In this document: positions 31,789 to 40,993 of the stretch, one piece after another | Position numbering within the stretch: position 1 is the first letter of the stretch | How the letters are laid out: the number at the start of each line of letters is the position of its first letter | Assembly (NCBI GenBank): GCA_028869385.1 | Contig: JAGWSR010000069.1 | Span: 1 to 47,658 of the forward strand | DNA length: 47,658 bases | From: a bacterium | Lineage (GTDB): Bacteria > Vulcanimicrobiota > Vulcanimicrobiia > Vulcanimicrobiales > Vulcanimicrobiaceae | Reading direction: 5' to 3' | Position numbers and translations under genes: made by a program | Notes under the pieces: generated by a model | The model's input: the letters and a program-made list of their open reading frames with translations, nothing else | Told to the model about the DNA's origin: nothing | Database searches by the model: none

Positions 31789-32892
31789 ATGCAATTAACG
31801 CGCGTCGCGCTTTCCAACTTTCGTAATTACGCGCTGCTCGATCTCGAGCCCGTGGCGGGGCTCAATGTGTTCGTTGGGCAGAACGCGCAGGGCAAGAGTA
31901 ATTTGCTCGAAGCGATCGCGATGCTCGGTACCGGAAAGTCGTTTCGCACCAATCGCGATGCCGATCTCGTGCGCGAAGGGCTCGAACTCGCGGTCGTGCG
32001 CGGCGATGCGGAGATTCGCGCGGGCATCGTGCATCTCGGCTGCACCGTCGCCAAGAGCGCGCGCTCGACGCGCAAGACCTACACGATCAACGGACAAGGC
32101 GTGCGCTACGCGCGCTTTTTGGGCAGCATTCGCGTGGTGACGTTCGTTCCGGCCGATCTGCATCTCGTCGGCGGGCCTCCGACGCTGCGTCGCGCGCTGC
32201 TCAACATCGCGCTCGCGCAAGAGGATCGCACCTACTATCACGAGCTCGCGCGCTATCAGAAAGCGTTGCAGCAGAAGTCCGCCATGCTGCGCGGCATCGT
32301 GAGTTTCGATCCCGATCTGCTCGCGATCTACGATCACGCGCTCGTCGAATCGGGCACGGTGGTCATGCTCGCGCGCAACCACTTCGTCTCCGAACTCAAA
32401 CGCGAGGCCGAGCGCACGCACGCGCTTTGGACCAAGCAGGCGGAGCGCCTCGACGTGAGCTACGCGCCGAACGTGCCGTTCGATGCGCCGACCGTCGAGG
32501 CGGTCGCGGGCGCGTTCGAGCGGCGCTTGCGTCAAGTGGCGGAGGCCGAGCGCGTGCGGCGCACCACGCTCGCCGGTCCGCATCGCGACGACCTCGCCCT
32601 GACCCTCGACGGACATCCGCTCGCGGCCTACGGCTCTCAGGGTCAGCAGCGCACGGCGGTGCTTGCGCTCAAGGTTGCCGAATATGCCGTCATGCGCGAC
32701 CGCTCGAACGAGGCTCCGCTGCTGCTCCTCGACGACGTGCTCTCGGAACTCGACCGCGAGCGCGCCGCCGCGTTTCTCGCCGGCATCGGCGAGTACGCCC
32801 AGGCCTTCGTGACGGCGACCCACCTGCCCGACGGGCTGCCCGGCGGCGCGAGCGTCTTCGAGATCGCGAACGCCACGGTGCGCGCGTGCTGA
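31789..32892 (+). CDS. recF: DNA replication and repair protein RecF
   Basis: 367 aa. SMC-like ATPase loading RecA at gaps with RecOR. N-terminal LTRVALSNFRNYALLDLEP, Walker A FVGQNAQGKSNLLEAI, then MLGTGKSFRTNRDADLV; signature LAAYGSQGQQRTAVLALKVAE and Walker B LLLLDDVLSELDRERAAAFL, then VTATHLPD. Full-length. The stop (TGA) overlaps the following start by reading frame (GTGCTGA). The ATG lacks a clear ribosome site. Confidence 0.97.
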   Translation: MQLTRVALSNFRNYALLDLEPVAGLNVFVGQNAQGKSNLLEAIAMLGTGKSFRTNRDADLVREGLELAVVRGDAEIRAGIVHLGCTVAKSARSTRKTYTINGQGVRYARFLGSIRVVTFVPADLHLVGGPPTLRRALLNIALAQEDRTYYHELARYQKALQQKSAMLRGIVSFDPDLLAIYDHALVESGTVVMLARNHFVSELKREAERTHALWTKQAERLDVSYAPNVPFDAPTVEAVAGAFERRLRQVAEAERVRRTTLAGPHRDDLALTLDGHPLAAYGSQGQQRTAVLALKVAEYAVMRDRSNEAPLLLLDDVLSELDRERAAAFLAGIGEYAQAFVTATHLPDGLPGGASVFEIANATVRAC

Positions 32893-33743
32893 AGCTGGGC
32901 GCCGCGCTCGGCGGATTTCGACCCGGCGCGGGCGAGACGCAGGCGACCGAACCGATCGTGCTGCTCGGCGCGGCGTGGGCCGAGATCGCGGGCGAAGGCA
33001 TGGCCGCCAACTCGCATCCGGCAAAGCTCGATGGCGACACGCTCCTGGTCACCACGAGTTCGAGCGGCTGGAGCCAGCAGCTCAGCTTTCTCTGCGAACC
33101 GATCCTCGCCGCGATTCGTGCGCGGCTCCCGCACGCGGGGATCGAGAAGCTCCGCTTCCGCGTCGGCAAGCTGCCGAAGCGCGGCGCCTCGGCGCGCGGC
33201 GCGCGTACGGAGACGGCCGCGCGCGCTGTCGTCGCCGAGCGCCCGCCCGCGCGCGATGCGGACGAGGCACTCGCGCGCTTCCGCGCCGACGTGGATGCCT
33301 CGGAGCGGGCCAAACGCGAGCGCGGGTGGAATGAGTGCGACGGGTGCTCCGCCTTGATCGCGCCCGGTTCCGGTTCGACGTGCGTATCGTGCGCCGTCGC
33401 ACAGGGCCAGGAGCGCGAACGCCTCGTGTCCCGGCTGCTCTTTGAGGCGCCGTGGCTCGGGTATGCGGGCACGGCTTCGCTGGTCGAGGATCTGGATCGC
33501 GATGCGTACGATTCGATCCGCCTGCGCCTACTCGGGCGCTGGTGGGAACGATTGAATCGTGCTCGCGCGGCCGGACGCCTCTCCCGGGACGGGTCGGAAC
33601 GGTCGGTCGCGAGTTCGTACGTCTTGCTCAAGAGCGAACTCCCACCCGAGCGGATCACGCCCGCAACGGTACGCAACGTGCTCGGCGACGAGCTGCACGA
33701 ACTTCTCTACGGTAGGTCAGAACAGCAGAACGATGTCCAATAA
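32886..33743 (+). CDS. DciA-like protein (DUF721) with C-terminal zinc-ribbon extension
   Basis: 285 aa from a GTG at 32886 overlapping the recF stop. The first 100 residues fit DUF721/DciA, the replicative-helicase operator: IVLLGAAWAEIAGEGMAANS, HPAKLDGDTLLVTTSSSGW, QQLSFLCEPILAAIRARLPH, EKLRFRVGKLP. The position between recF and gyrB is typical for DciA. Beyond that lies ECDGCSALIAPGSGSTCVSC, two CxxC-type pairs that could bind zinc, then a helical region of about 120 aa (RLVSRLLFEAPWLGY, YDSIRLRLLGRWWERLNRAR, SSYVLLKSELPPERITPATV). The extension is larger than in common DciA proteins. The stop lies 11 nt inside gyrB, so the two are coupled. Confidence 0.8.
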   Translation: MLKLGAALGGFRPGAGETQATEPIVLLGAAWAEIAGEGMAANSHPAKLDGDTLLVTTSSSGWSQQLSFLCEPILAAIRARLPHAGIEKLRFRVGKLPKRGASARGARTETAARAVVAERPPARDADEALARFRADVDASERAKRERGWNECDGCSALIAPGSGSTCVSCAVAQGQERERLVSRLLFEAPWLGYAGTASLVEDLDRDAYDSIRLRLLGRWWERLNRARAAGRLSRDGSERSVASSYVLLKSELPPERITPATVRNVLGDELHELLYGRSEQQNDVQ

Positions 33744-35631
33744 TTACACGGGCGAACAGATCGAGGTCCTCAAGGGACTCGAAGCCGTGCGGAAACGCCC
33801 GGGCATGTATATCGGCAACACGTCGGAGCGCGGGCTGCATCAGCTCGTGTACGAAGCGGTGGATAACGCCGTCGACGAAGCGCTCGCCGGTTTCGCCAAA
33901 AACGTCAACGTCACGATCTACAAAGACGGTTCGTGCTCGGTCGAAGACGACGGCCGCGGCATTCCCGTGGACATGCACGCCGAGGAGCGCCTACCGGCGG
34001 TCGAAGTCGTCATGACGATCCTCCACGCCGGCGGCAAGTTCGGCAAGGGCGGCTACAAAGTTTCGGGCGGCCTGCACGGCGTCGGCATCTCCGTCGTCAA
34101 CGCGCTCTCCGAGTGGATGTACACGCGCATCAAGCGCGACGGTGCCGTCTACGAGATCAAGTTCGAGCGCGGCATCACGGTGCAGAAGCTCAAGAAGATC
34201 GGCAAGACCGACGAGACGGGCACGTTCCAATGGTGGAAGCCCGATCCCGAGGTGTTCGAGACGCTCGACCTGCATTGGGATATCCTGCAGAAGCGTCTGC
34301 GCGAACTCGCCTTCCTCAATCGCGGGCTCGCGATCACGCTGCGCGACGAACGCCCCGACGAGCCGCGCGAGCGTGCGTACAAGTTCGAGGGCGGCATCGT
34401 CTCGTTCGTCGAGTGGCTGAACGAAAAGAAAGACGCGCTGCACCCGATCATCTCGACGCACGTCGAACGGGACAGCGTCGATGTCGAAGTCGCGATGCAG
34501 TGGACCGACACGTACTCCGAGCAGATCTTCAGCTACGCGAACAACATCAACACGATCGAAGGCGGAATGCATCTGCAAGGCTTCCGTCAGGCCGTCACGC
34601 AAGCGGTGAACGGCTACGCGAAGAAGCGCGGCATGCTCAAAGAATCCGACGGATCGCTCTCGACCGACGACATCGTCGAAGGTCTCACCGCCGTCGTCTC
34701 GGTCAAGCTGCAAGAGCCGCAGTTCGAAGGGCAGACGAAGACCAAGCTCGGCAACGCGCGCGTGCGCTCCATCGTGTACGGTCTCGTGAACGAGCGCCTC
34801 GAGTTCTTCTTCGAAGAGAATCCCAAGCACGCGCGCTCCATCATCGAAAAAACGATGCAGGCGCAGCGCGCGCGGGAAGCCGCGAAGAAGGCGCGCGATC
34901 TCTCGCGCCGCAAGAACGCGCTCGAAGGTTCGGGCCTGCCCGGTAAGCTCGTGGATTGCAAGAACAACGATCCGACCGAGAGCGAAATATTCTTGGTCGA
35001 GGGCGACTCGGCCGGCGGCACCGCTAAAGGCGGACGCGACCCGAACACGCAAGCGATCCTCCCGCTGCGCGGCAAGATCTTGAACGTCGAGAAGGCGCGT
35101 CTCGATAAGGTGCTCTCGAACGAAGAGATTCGCACGATGATCACCGCACTCGGCACCGGCTTCGGCGACGAATTCGACGTCGCGAAGCTGCGCTATCACA
35201 AGATCATCATCATGACCGACGCCGACGTGGACGGTTCGCACATCCGCACCCTGCTGCTGACGTTCTTCTACCGTCAGATGCGCCCGCTCGTGGATGGCGG
35301 ACACGTCTACATCGCACAGCCGCCGCTCTACGGCATCAAGAAGGGTAAGAAGCAGTGGTGGGCGTTCAGCGAGGCCGACCTCAAGAGCGTCCTCGACGGC
35401 GCCGATCCTAAAGACTTCACGATCCAGCAGTACAAGGGCTTGGGCGAGATGGATGCCGAGCAGTTGGCGGAGACCACCATGGAGGTCGGTCATCGCCGTC
35501 TCAAGCGCATCACCATCGAAGACGCCGTCGAAGCCGAGCAGATCTTCACCGATCTGATGGGCGACAAAGTCGAGCCGCGCAAGCAGTACATCTTCGACTA
35601 CGCACGCTCGGTCAAGAATTTGGATCTCTAA
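33733..35631 (+). CDS. gyrB: DNA gyrase subunit B
   Basis: 632 aa from the ATG at 33733. GHKL ATPase: GLEAVRKRPGMYIGNT, VDNAVDEALAGF, EDDGRGIPVDMH, GGLHGVGISVVNALS; transducer domain; then the TOPRIM domain EGDSAGGTAKGGRD, LPLRGKILNVEKARLDKVL, IIIMTDADVDGSHIRTLLLT and the C-terminal QQYKGLGEMDAEQLAETTM. It introduces negative supercoils with GyrA, which is not in the window. It lacks the long insertion seen in proteobacterial GyrB, as expected outside that group. Overlaps the DciA-like gene. Confidence 0.97.
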   Translation: MSNNYTGEQIEVLKGLEAVRKRPGMYIGNTSERGLHQLVYEAVDNAVDEALAGFAKNVNVTIYKDGSCSVEDDGRGIPVDMHAEERLPAVEVVMTILHAGGKFGKGGYKVSGGLHGVGISVVNALSEWMYTRIKRDGAVYEIKFERGITVQKLKKIGKTDETGTFQWWKPDPEVFETLDLHWDILQKRLRELAFLNRGLAITLRDERPDEPRERAYKFEGGIVSFVEWLNEKKDALHPIISTHVERDSVDVEVAMQWTDTYSEQIFSYANNINTIEGGMHLQGFRQAVTQAVNGYAKKRGMLKESDGSLSTDDIVEGLTAVVSVKLQEPQFEGQTKTKLGNARVRSIVYGLVNERLEFFFEENPKHARSIIEKTMQAQRAREAAKKARDLSRRKNALEGSGLPGKLVDCKNNDPTESEIFLVEGDSAGGTAKGGRDPNTQAILPLRGKILNVEKARLDKVLSNEEIRTMITALGTGFGDEFDVAKLRYHKIIIMTDADVDGSHIRTLLLTFFYRQMRPLVDGGHVYIAQPPLYGIKKGKKQWWAFSEADLKSVLDGADPKDFTIQQYKGLGEMDAEQLAETTMEVGHRRLKRITIEDAVEAEQIFTDLMGDKVEPRKQYIFDYARSVKNLDL

Positions 35632-35678
35632 AGCGCGCGCGGGGAGGCCCCGGCTTGCGATACGGGTATTAGGTTTTC

Positions 35679-38600
35679 GTGCGCAGGTGGGGCTTCGCCG
35701 CGGTGGCGCTTGCCGTCGTTCTCATCGGGCTCCTCGTGTCGAACCGCCATGCGGTGATCGGCTATGTGTTGCCGCGCGCGATCGGCCTCGCCACCGGCTA
35801 CGACGTCACGATCGGAACCTTTCGCCTCGGCACCACGCACGGCGCGCTCTTGCACGTCCACGTGAGCAAAGGAGGCGAGCCGGTGCTCGCGGCGCGCCGC
35901 GTGGACCTCTGGTACAACGTACGCGACCTCTTGCCGGGCAGTCGCCATCGCTACGGCGTCAACGAGATCGCGATCGACGCGCCGTCGCTCACGCTGGTTC
36001 GCCACAAGGACGGTAGCTACAACGTCGCCTTGCCGCACGCCGAGGCGCCCGCACCCACCATCCCCACGCCGATCAACCGCGTGCCGATCGCGCTGACCGT
36101 TCGCATCCGTAACGGCTCGGGTGCACTGCGCGCACCCTACGCGCTCGATCCGCAATCGCGCAACCTCGCGGTGCGCGACGTCTCGCTCGACGCCTCCATC
36201 GACACCGCCGCGCGCACGCGCTATCAACTCCACGGCGCGTTCGTCGAATCGAAGCTCGAGCCGTTCGGCGCCAAGGGAACGATCGACGTCGTGCGCGGCT
36301 TCGCGATGCACCACGCGTACGCCGCCGCGATCCCCATGCGCGCGATCGGAAACTACTTCATCAATTCCGATGCGGCGCGCATTCTCGGCGGCACCGCGCA
36401 CGGATTCGATATCCGCGCGTACGCGCTCGACGTGCAGCCGTTCGAGCCGATCGCGTATCACCTCTCCGGTCGACTCGACGTGAGCGACGGACAGTTGCAC
36501 ATCGTCGGCCTCGCGCCGCCGCTCGCGCACATCGCCGGCCGCCTGCAGTTGGTCGACGACGCGTTCTTCTTCGATCGTCTCTCCGCGTCGCTCGCCGACG
36601 TGCCGGTCGCGGTGAGCGGCGGTATCATCGATTTTGCCGATCCGCAGTATCGTCTCGGCATCGCGGCGCGGGGCGATCTGCGGCGTCTGCGCGCGCTCTT
36701 CGCCTTCTCGCAAGCGGAGCCGGTCGCGGGCAACGCCGAGGTGCGCGCGCTCGTCGAAGGGCCGCTCGACGACCCGGTGATCACGGCGCAACTCGACGCG
36801 GAGCGCGCGCGCTACGATCGCGTCGCGCTCGAGCGCGTGCACGCGGCGATCGCCTATCACGACAGCACGGTCTTCATCGCGCCGCTGCAAGCCGACGGTG
36901 CGGGCGCGCAGATCGCCCTGCGCGGCACGCTCGAAATCGGCGATCAGGTGCGGACGCGCGCGGCGCTGCACCTCGCCGGGCCGGCGGATCGGTTGCCGTA
37001 TGCGGGCGAGCTGCTCGGCCGCGAACCCTTGCTCGTCGACGTCATGCTCGACGGCCGAGACACCACCTTTCGAGCGTACGGCGCGCTCGCGGCGGCGAGC
37101 GGCGTGCGGCGCGCCGCCGCGGTCGTGCACTTGGAGCCGAGCGGACTCGTCGACGTGGCGCCGTTTCACGTGCAGAGCGCGCGCGGATCGCTCGACGGCG
37201 GCTATCATCTGAACCGCGCGACCGACGAGAGCGCGTTCTGGCTCCAGGGCGAGGGCGTCGCGCTCACCGCCCCGCCCCGCGCGTCGTTCCTTGGTGAAGA
37301 GCTGCCGCAACTTCCCGCGATCGCCGGCACGGTGGATCGCGTCGCGCTCGTGGGCGGCGGCAAGAGCGGCACGCACGCGCTGGTGGCCGGATCGCTGCAG
37401 GCCCACGACACCACGGTCGCGGGCGTGCGCTTCGACCGGCTGCAAGCGCGCTTCGCCGGAACGCTCGCGGGAGCGGCGGTCTCGCCGGTGCTCGCGAGCG
37501 GTCCGTGGGGCACGCTCGCCGGCTCCGGGGTGCTCTCGACGAACGCGCTTGCGGTGCGGGGAGCCTATCGCGGCACGCTCGCGGGACTGCGCCCCTATTT
37601 CGCCGACGCGCCCGCGACCGGTACGCTCGACGGTACGGCGGCGCTCGCCATCGCGCCCGATCGCATCACGATTCAAGCCGACGATCTCCACTTGCACGGT
37701 GCGAGCGTGCGCGGCATTCCGATCGAGCGCGTGCGTGGCACGCTCGCGGTCGAAGGCGGCGTCGTCCACGTGTTGAGCGCCGATGCGGGGGTCGCGGGCG
37801 GCAGCGTCGTCGCGGCGGGATCGTATGCCAAGGGTATCGCCGTCGTCGCGACCGGACTCGCGGGCGCGCAGCTGCACGGACTCGGACTCCCGCTCGACGG
37901 CGGGCGCGTCGACGCGAGCGGAACGGTCGCCGAGGGCGCGCCGCTGCCGCGCTTCGACGGCGGCATCACGCTTGCGGGCGGTCGCGTTCAGGCCAACGCG
38001 GTCGCGGGCAGTGGGCTCGTGAGCGTGCGCGGCGACGGCGCGCGACTCTCCCACGTCGTCGGCGCGCTCGACGGCATCTACGCGCGCGCGAGCGGCGATC
38101 TCTCGGGGCTGACCACGGGCGATCCCGGCTACGCGGTGCGTGCCGACGTGCCCGCGGGCGACGTGACGCGCGCGCTGCACGCACTCCAGCTGCCGACGCT
38201 CGCGAGCGACGGTACCTTCAACGCGCAACTCGACGTGCGCGGCCACGGACTCGAGCCGTTCGTGCGCGGTCCGATCGCGGTGCCCGCGGGCTCCATCAAC
38301 GGTCTCCCGTTTCTCGACGGTCGCGCGGTGATTTCGGCGGATCGCAGCGGCGTGATCGCGCGCGGCGGCAGCGTCGTCGTCGGGTCGACGCGTCTCGCGT
38401 TCGCCGCGGGCGATCGTCCGCACATCAGCGGTGTGCGCGTGCGCGCCGCGCACACCGATCTCTCCGACTTCAACAATTACTTCGATACCGGCGACACGCT
38501 CGACGGCGCCGGTTCGATGCGGTTCGACCTCATCTCGCAACTCCACCGCATCTCGTCGAACGGCGACGTGAACATCCGCGGCTTTCGCTATCGCAACCTT

Positions 38601-40886
38601 GCGATCGGCGACACGCGCGCGTCGTGGTCGAGTTCGCGCAACGTGCTGAAAGGATCGCTCGCGGTGAGCGGCGCGCAAGGATCGCTGCGCACGCACGGCT
38701 CGATCGGCTTCGCTCCGTCGCCGCTGTGGCAGCGCGTCGTGCGCGATTCGCGCTACGATCTCGCGCTCGACTTCGACGACGTGGACGTGCCGACGTGGCT
38801 CGCCGCGCTCGGCTTTCCGCAGATTCCGATCACCGGCCGCGCCGACGCCGATGCGACGGTCGCCGGGCGCTATCCGCGCTTGCGTCTGCAGGGCAGCGCG
38901 TCGTTGAATCAGGGTTCGATCTGGCGTCTGCCGCTCGAGTCGTTTGAACTCGCGTTCAGTTCGTCCGACCTCGGCCGCGTGAAGCTCGATCGCGGAACGC
39001 TCGTCGCGCCCGGCATCACCGCCAACGGCAGCGGCGATTTTGGGCTCTCGCCGAACGATCCGGTGCATCTCTCGGTGTATGCGAATACCGACGACCTGCC
39101 CAAACTCGTCGCACAGCTCGCGCACGTGCGGATTCCGGTCACCGGCACCTTCGAATCCACCGCCACCGTGAGCGGATCGTTCGCGAAACCCGTCTTCGCG
39201 GCGGCGTTCGACGCGACCGACGCGACCGTGGACGGCGTCGCGATCCCGCTGCTCTACGGATCGCTGCAGCTTCAGAACTCGTCGATCGAGCTGCGCAACG
39301 CCGGCGTCGAATTCACGCGCGGCCAGATGACGCTCGCGGGCTCGCTCCCCCTGCAGCTCCAGCCATTCGGCATCGGCCCGGTGAAGGCGCCCGTCTCGCT
39401 CGACCTCGCCCTCAAGGGGCTCGATCCGAGCGATTTCGCGGTGCTGCTCGGCAACCACACGCAACTCGGCGGCAGCATCGACGGGCAGCTCGGCGTCTCG
39501 GGAACGATCGGCGAGCCGCGCATCTACGGACGCTTCGGAATCGCGCGGGGCAGCTATCAGAGCGATCTCGAGCACATGCCGATCACCGGCATTACCGCCG
39601 ACCTCAGCTTCGACCGCACGCAGGCCCGCGTGAACCGGCTCTTCGCGCGGCTCGGCGCGGGTACGCTCGACGCCTCGGGTTCGGTGCACTTCCCGAACGG
39701 TTTCACCAACGTGAACGCGGGCGGCGGCGCGAGCTTCTCGGTCGACGCGCTCGCGCGCGGCGCGCAGCTCGACCTGCCGGCCTACGGGAGCGGCACGATC
39801 GACGCCAAGCTCGCGCTCACCCGCACGTCGGGTTCCACGGCCGTACTCTCGGGCAATGCCACGCTCTCGAATGCGGTCATCCCGTTCGCGGCCTTCCTCG
39901 GGGCGGCCCAGGGCGGGCCGACCCCGGGCACCCTGCCGGTGGCGCTCGGCTTCGACCTTGGCCTCGCGGCGGGAAAGAACGTGCGCGTGCGCGGCGGCGG
40001 CTACGGCGCGGGCCTCGACATCGGCGCGACCGGCAGCGTCAAGCTCGCCGGCACCCTCGCCTCGCCCACGCTCGACGGCGGCTTTACGGCGACGAGCGGC
40101 ACGCTGACCTACTTCGACCGCGCCTTCCGCGTGCAGCAGGGCACGGTGACCTTCGTCCCGGCCGACGGCATCATTCCCACGCTGCACGCGAGCGGCGTGA
40201 CCCACGTGGTGAACGCCGACACCAACCTGGCCCGCAATCCCTACGGCTCGGCCGACATCACGATCGACGTGGATGGACCGTTGAACGGTCTGAAGATCGC
40301 GTTCTCCTCGAATCCGGCCGGGTACACGAACGAGCAGATTCTGGCGATGATCGCGCCCTTCGGGGGCCTGATCAGCGGTGCGTCCTACGCGCCCTCGCTC
40401 AACGGCACCACCTCGAACCAGCTCGGCGCGCTCTCGGTCGTGCCCGGCGCGCAACTCGGGCAGACGAGCGGCTCGAGCTCACTCAATCTCGGCCAGGAGG
40501 CGTTCAACATCCTCAATGCCCAGTTCACGGCCGGCCTGCTCTCGCCGTTCGAGAATGCCCTCTCCGAGGGGCTCGGATTCCAAAACGTCAACGTGACGGT
40601 CGACTTCTACGGGAACGTCGGCTTCTCGGCGCAGCGCCTGCTGGGCAAGACCGTGAGCTTCATCTATTCGCAGACGTTCGGCGTGCCCGAGCGCACCTCG
40701 TTCGGCCTGCAGCTCCTTGGGAGCCGCGCCACCAACGCCCAGCTGAACTTCTACGTGGTCAACGGTCCGCAGCGGCTCTTCGAGACCCCGGTCGCCGGAA
40801 TCAGCGCTTCGGGGCGCACGGTCATCGGCGAACCGATCCAGGGCTCGAGCGGCTTCTCGTTCACGCTCCAGCGGCTCTTTTGGTGA
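35679..40886 (+). CDS. TamB-like translocation/lipid-transport protein, 1735 aa
   Basis: GTG start at 35679. One N-terminal signal-anchor helix (WGFAAVALAVVLIGLLVS) then a very long region of alternating short beta strands typical of AsmA/TamB proteins, with many DGxxxGxxxL and 'GxIxV..G' patterns. The last 350 residues resemble the TamB C-terminal DUF490 domain: GTLDASGSVHFPNGFTNVNA, TLDGGFTATSGTLTYFDRAF, VQQGTVTFVP, DITIDVDGPLNGLKIAFSSN and ending SGFSFTLQRLFW. Such proteins bridge inner and outer membranes through a hydrophobic groove and take part in lipid transport or outer-membrane assembly. It lies directly before bamA, with 107 bp between. No separate TamA is seen in the window, so BamA or an unlinked Omp85 may be its partner (inference). 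Confidence 0.9.
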   Translation: MRRWGFAAVALAVVLIGLLVSNRHAVIGYVLPRAIGLATGYDVTIGTFRLGTTHGALLHVHVSKGGEPVLAARRVDLWYNVRDLLPGSRHRYGVNEIAIDAPSLTLVRHKDGSYNVALPHAEAPAPTIPTPINRVPIALTVRIRNGSGALRAPYALDPQSRNLAVRDVSLDASIDTAARTRYQLHGAFVESKLEPFGAKGTIDVVRGFAMHHAYAAAIPMRAIGNYFINSDAARILGGTAHGFDIRAYALDVQPFEPIAYHLSGRLDVSDGQLHIVGLAPPLAHIAGRLQLVDDAFFFDRLSASLADVPVAVSGGIIDFADPQYRLGIAARGDLRRLRALFAFSQAEPVAGNAEVRALVEGPLDDPVITAQLDAERARYDRVALERVHAAIAYHDSTVFIAPLQADGAGAQIALRGTLEIGDQVRTRAALHLAGPADRLPYAGELLGREPLLVDVMLDGRDTTFRAYGALAAASGVRRAAAVVHLEPSGLVDVAPFHVQSARGSLDGGYHLNRATDESAFWLQGEGVALTAPPRASFLGEELPQLPAIAGTVDRVALVGGGKSGTHALVAGSLQAHDTTVAGVRFDRLQARFAGTLAGAAVSPVLASGPWGTLAGSGVLSTNALAVRGAYRGTLAGLRPYFADAPATGTLDGTAALAIAPDRITIQADDLHLHGASVRGIPIERVRGTLAVEGGVVHVLSADAGVAGGSVVAAGSYAKGIAVVATGLAGAQLHGLGLPLDGGRVDASGTVAEGAPLPRFDGGITLAGGRVQANAVAGSGLVSVRGDGARLSHVVGALDGIYARASGDLSGLTTGDPGYAVRADVPAGDVTRALHALQLPTLASDGTFNAQLDVRGHGLEPFVRGPIAVPAGSINGLPFLDGRAVISADRSGVIARGGSVVVGSTRLAFAAGDRPHISGVRVRAAHTDLSDFNNYFDTGDTLDGAGSMRFDLISQLHRISSNGDVNIRGFRYRNLAIGDTRASWSSSRNVLKGSLAVSGAQGSLRTHGSIGFAPSPLWQRVVRDSRYDLALDFDDVDVPTWLAALGFPQIPITGRADADATVAGRYPRLRLQGSASLNQGSIWRLPLESFELAFSSSDLGRVKLDRGTLVAPGITANGSGDFGLSPNDPVHLSVYANTDDLPKLVAQLAHVRIPVTGTFESTATVSGSFAKPVFAAAFDATDATVDGVAIPLLYGSLQLQNSSIELRNAGVEFTRGQMTLAGSLPLQLQPFGIGPVKAPVSLDLALKGLDPSDFAVLLGNHTQLGGSIDGQLGVSGTIGEPRIYGRFGIARGSYQSDLEHMPITGITADLSFDRTQARVNRLFARLGAGTLDASGSVHFPNGFTNVNAGGGASFSVDALARGAQLDLPAYGSGTIDAKLALTRTSGSTAVLSGNATLSNAVIPFAAFLGAAQGGPTPGTLPVALGFDLGLAAGKNVRVRGGGYGAGLDIGATGSVKLAGTLASPTLDGGFTATSGTLTYFDRAFRVQQGTVTFVPADGIIPTLHASGVTHVVNADTNLARNPYGSADITIDVDGPLNGLKIAFSSNPAGYTNEQILAMIAPFGGLISGASYAPSLNGTTSNQLGALSVVPGAQLGQTSGSSSLNLGQEAFNILNAQFTAGLLSPFENALSEGLGFQNVNVTVDFYGNVGFSAQRLLGKTVSFIYSQTFGVPERTSFGLQLLGSRATNAQLNFYVVNGPQRLFETPVAGISASGRTVIGEPIQGSSGFSFTLQRLFW

Positions 40887-40993
40887 AACGCTCAGCCTTG
40901 CGCGCGAGGCAAGGACGCCGGTCCGATAGCGCGAACCTGGGGCCGGAATCCCAAGCTGGATTCGTATTCCCTTCTCGAGGACACCAACTCCGC

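Noticed and set aside
37165-37178. Third parS-like sequence (GTTTCACGTGCAGA)
   Set aside because: Only the first ten bases match and it lies inside the TamB-like coding sequence, where it reads FHVQ.
35628-40454. 1,608-codon minus-strand open frame opposite the TamB-like gene
   Set aside because: Composition (Arg, Glu, Val, Ala, Asp, His) is that of an antisense frame of GC-biased codons; the plus strand has signal anchor, DUF490-like end and operon context.
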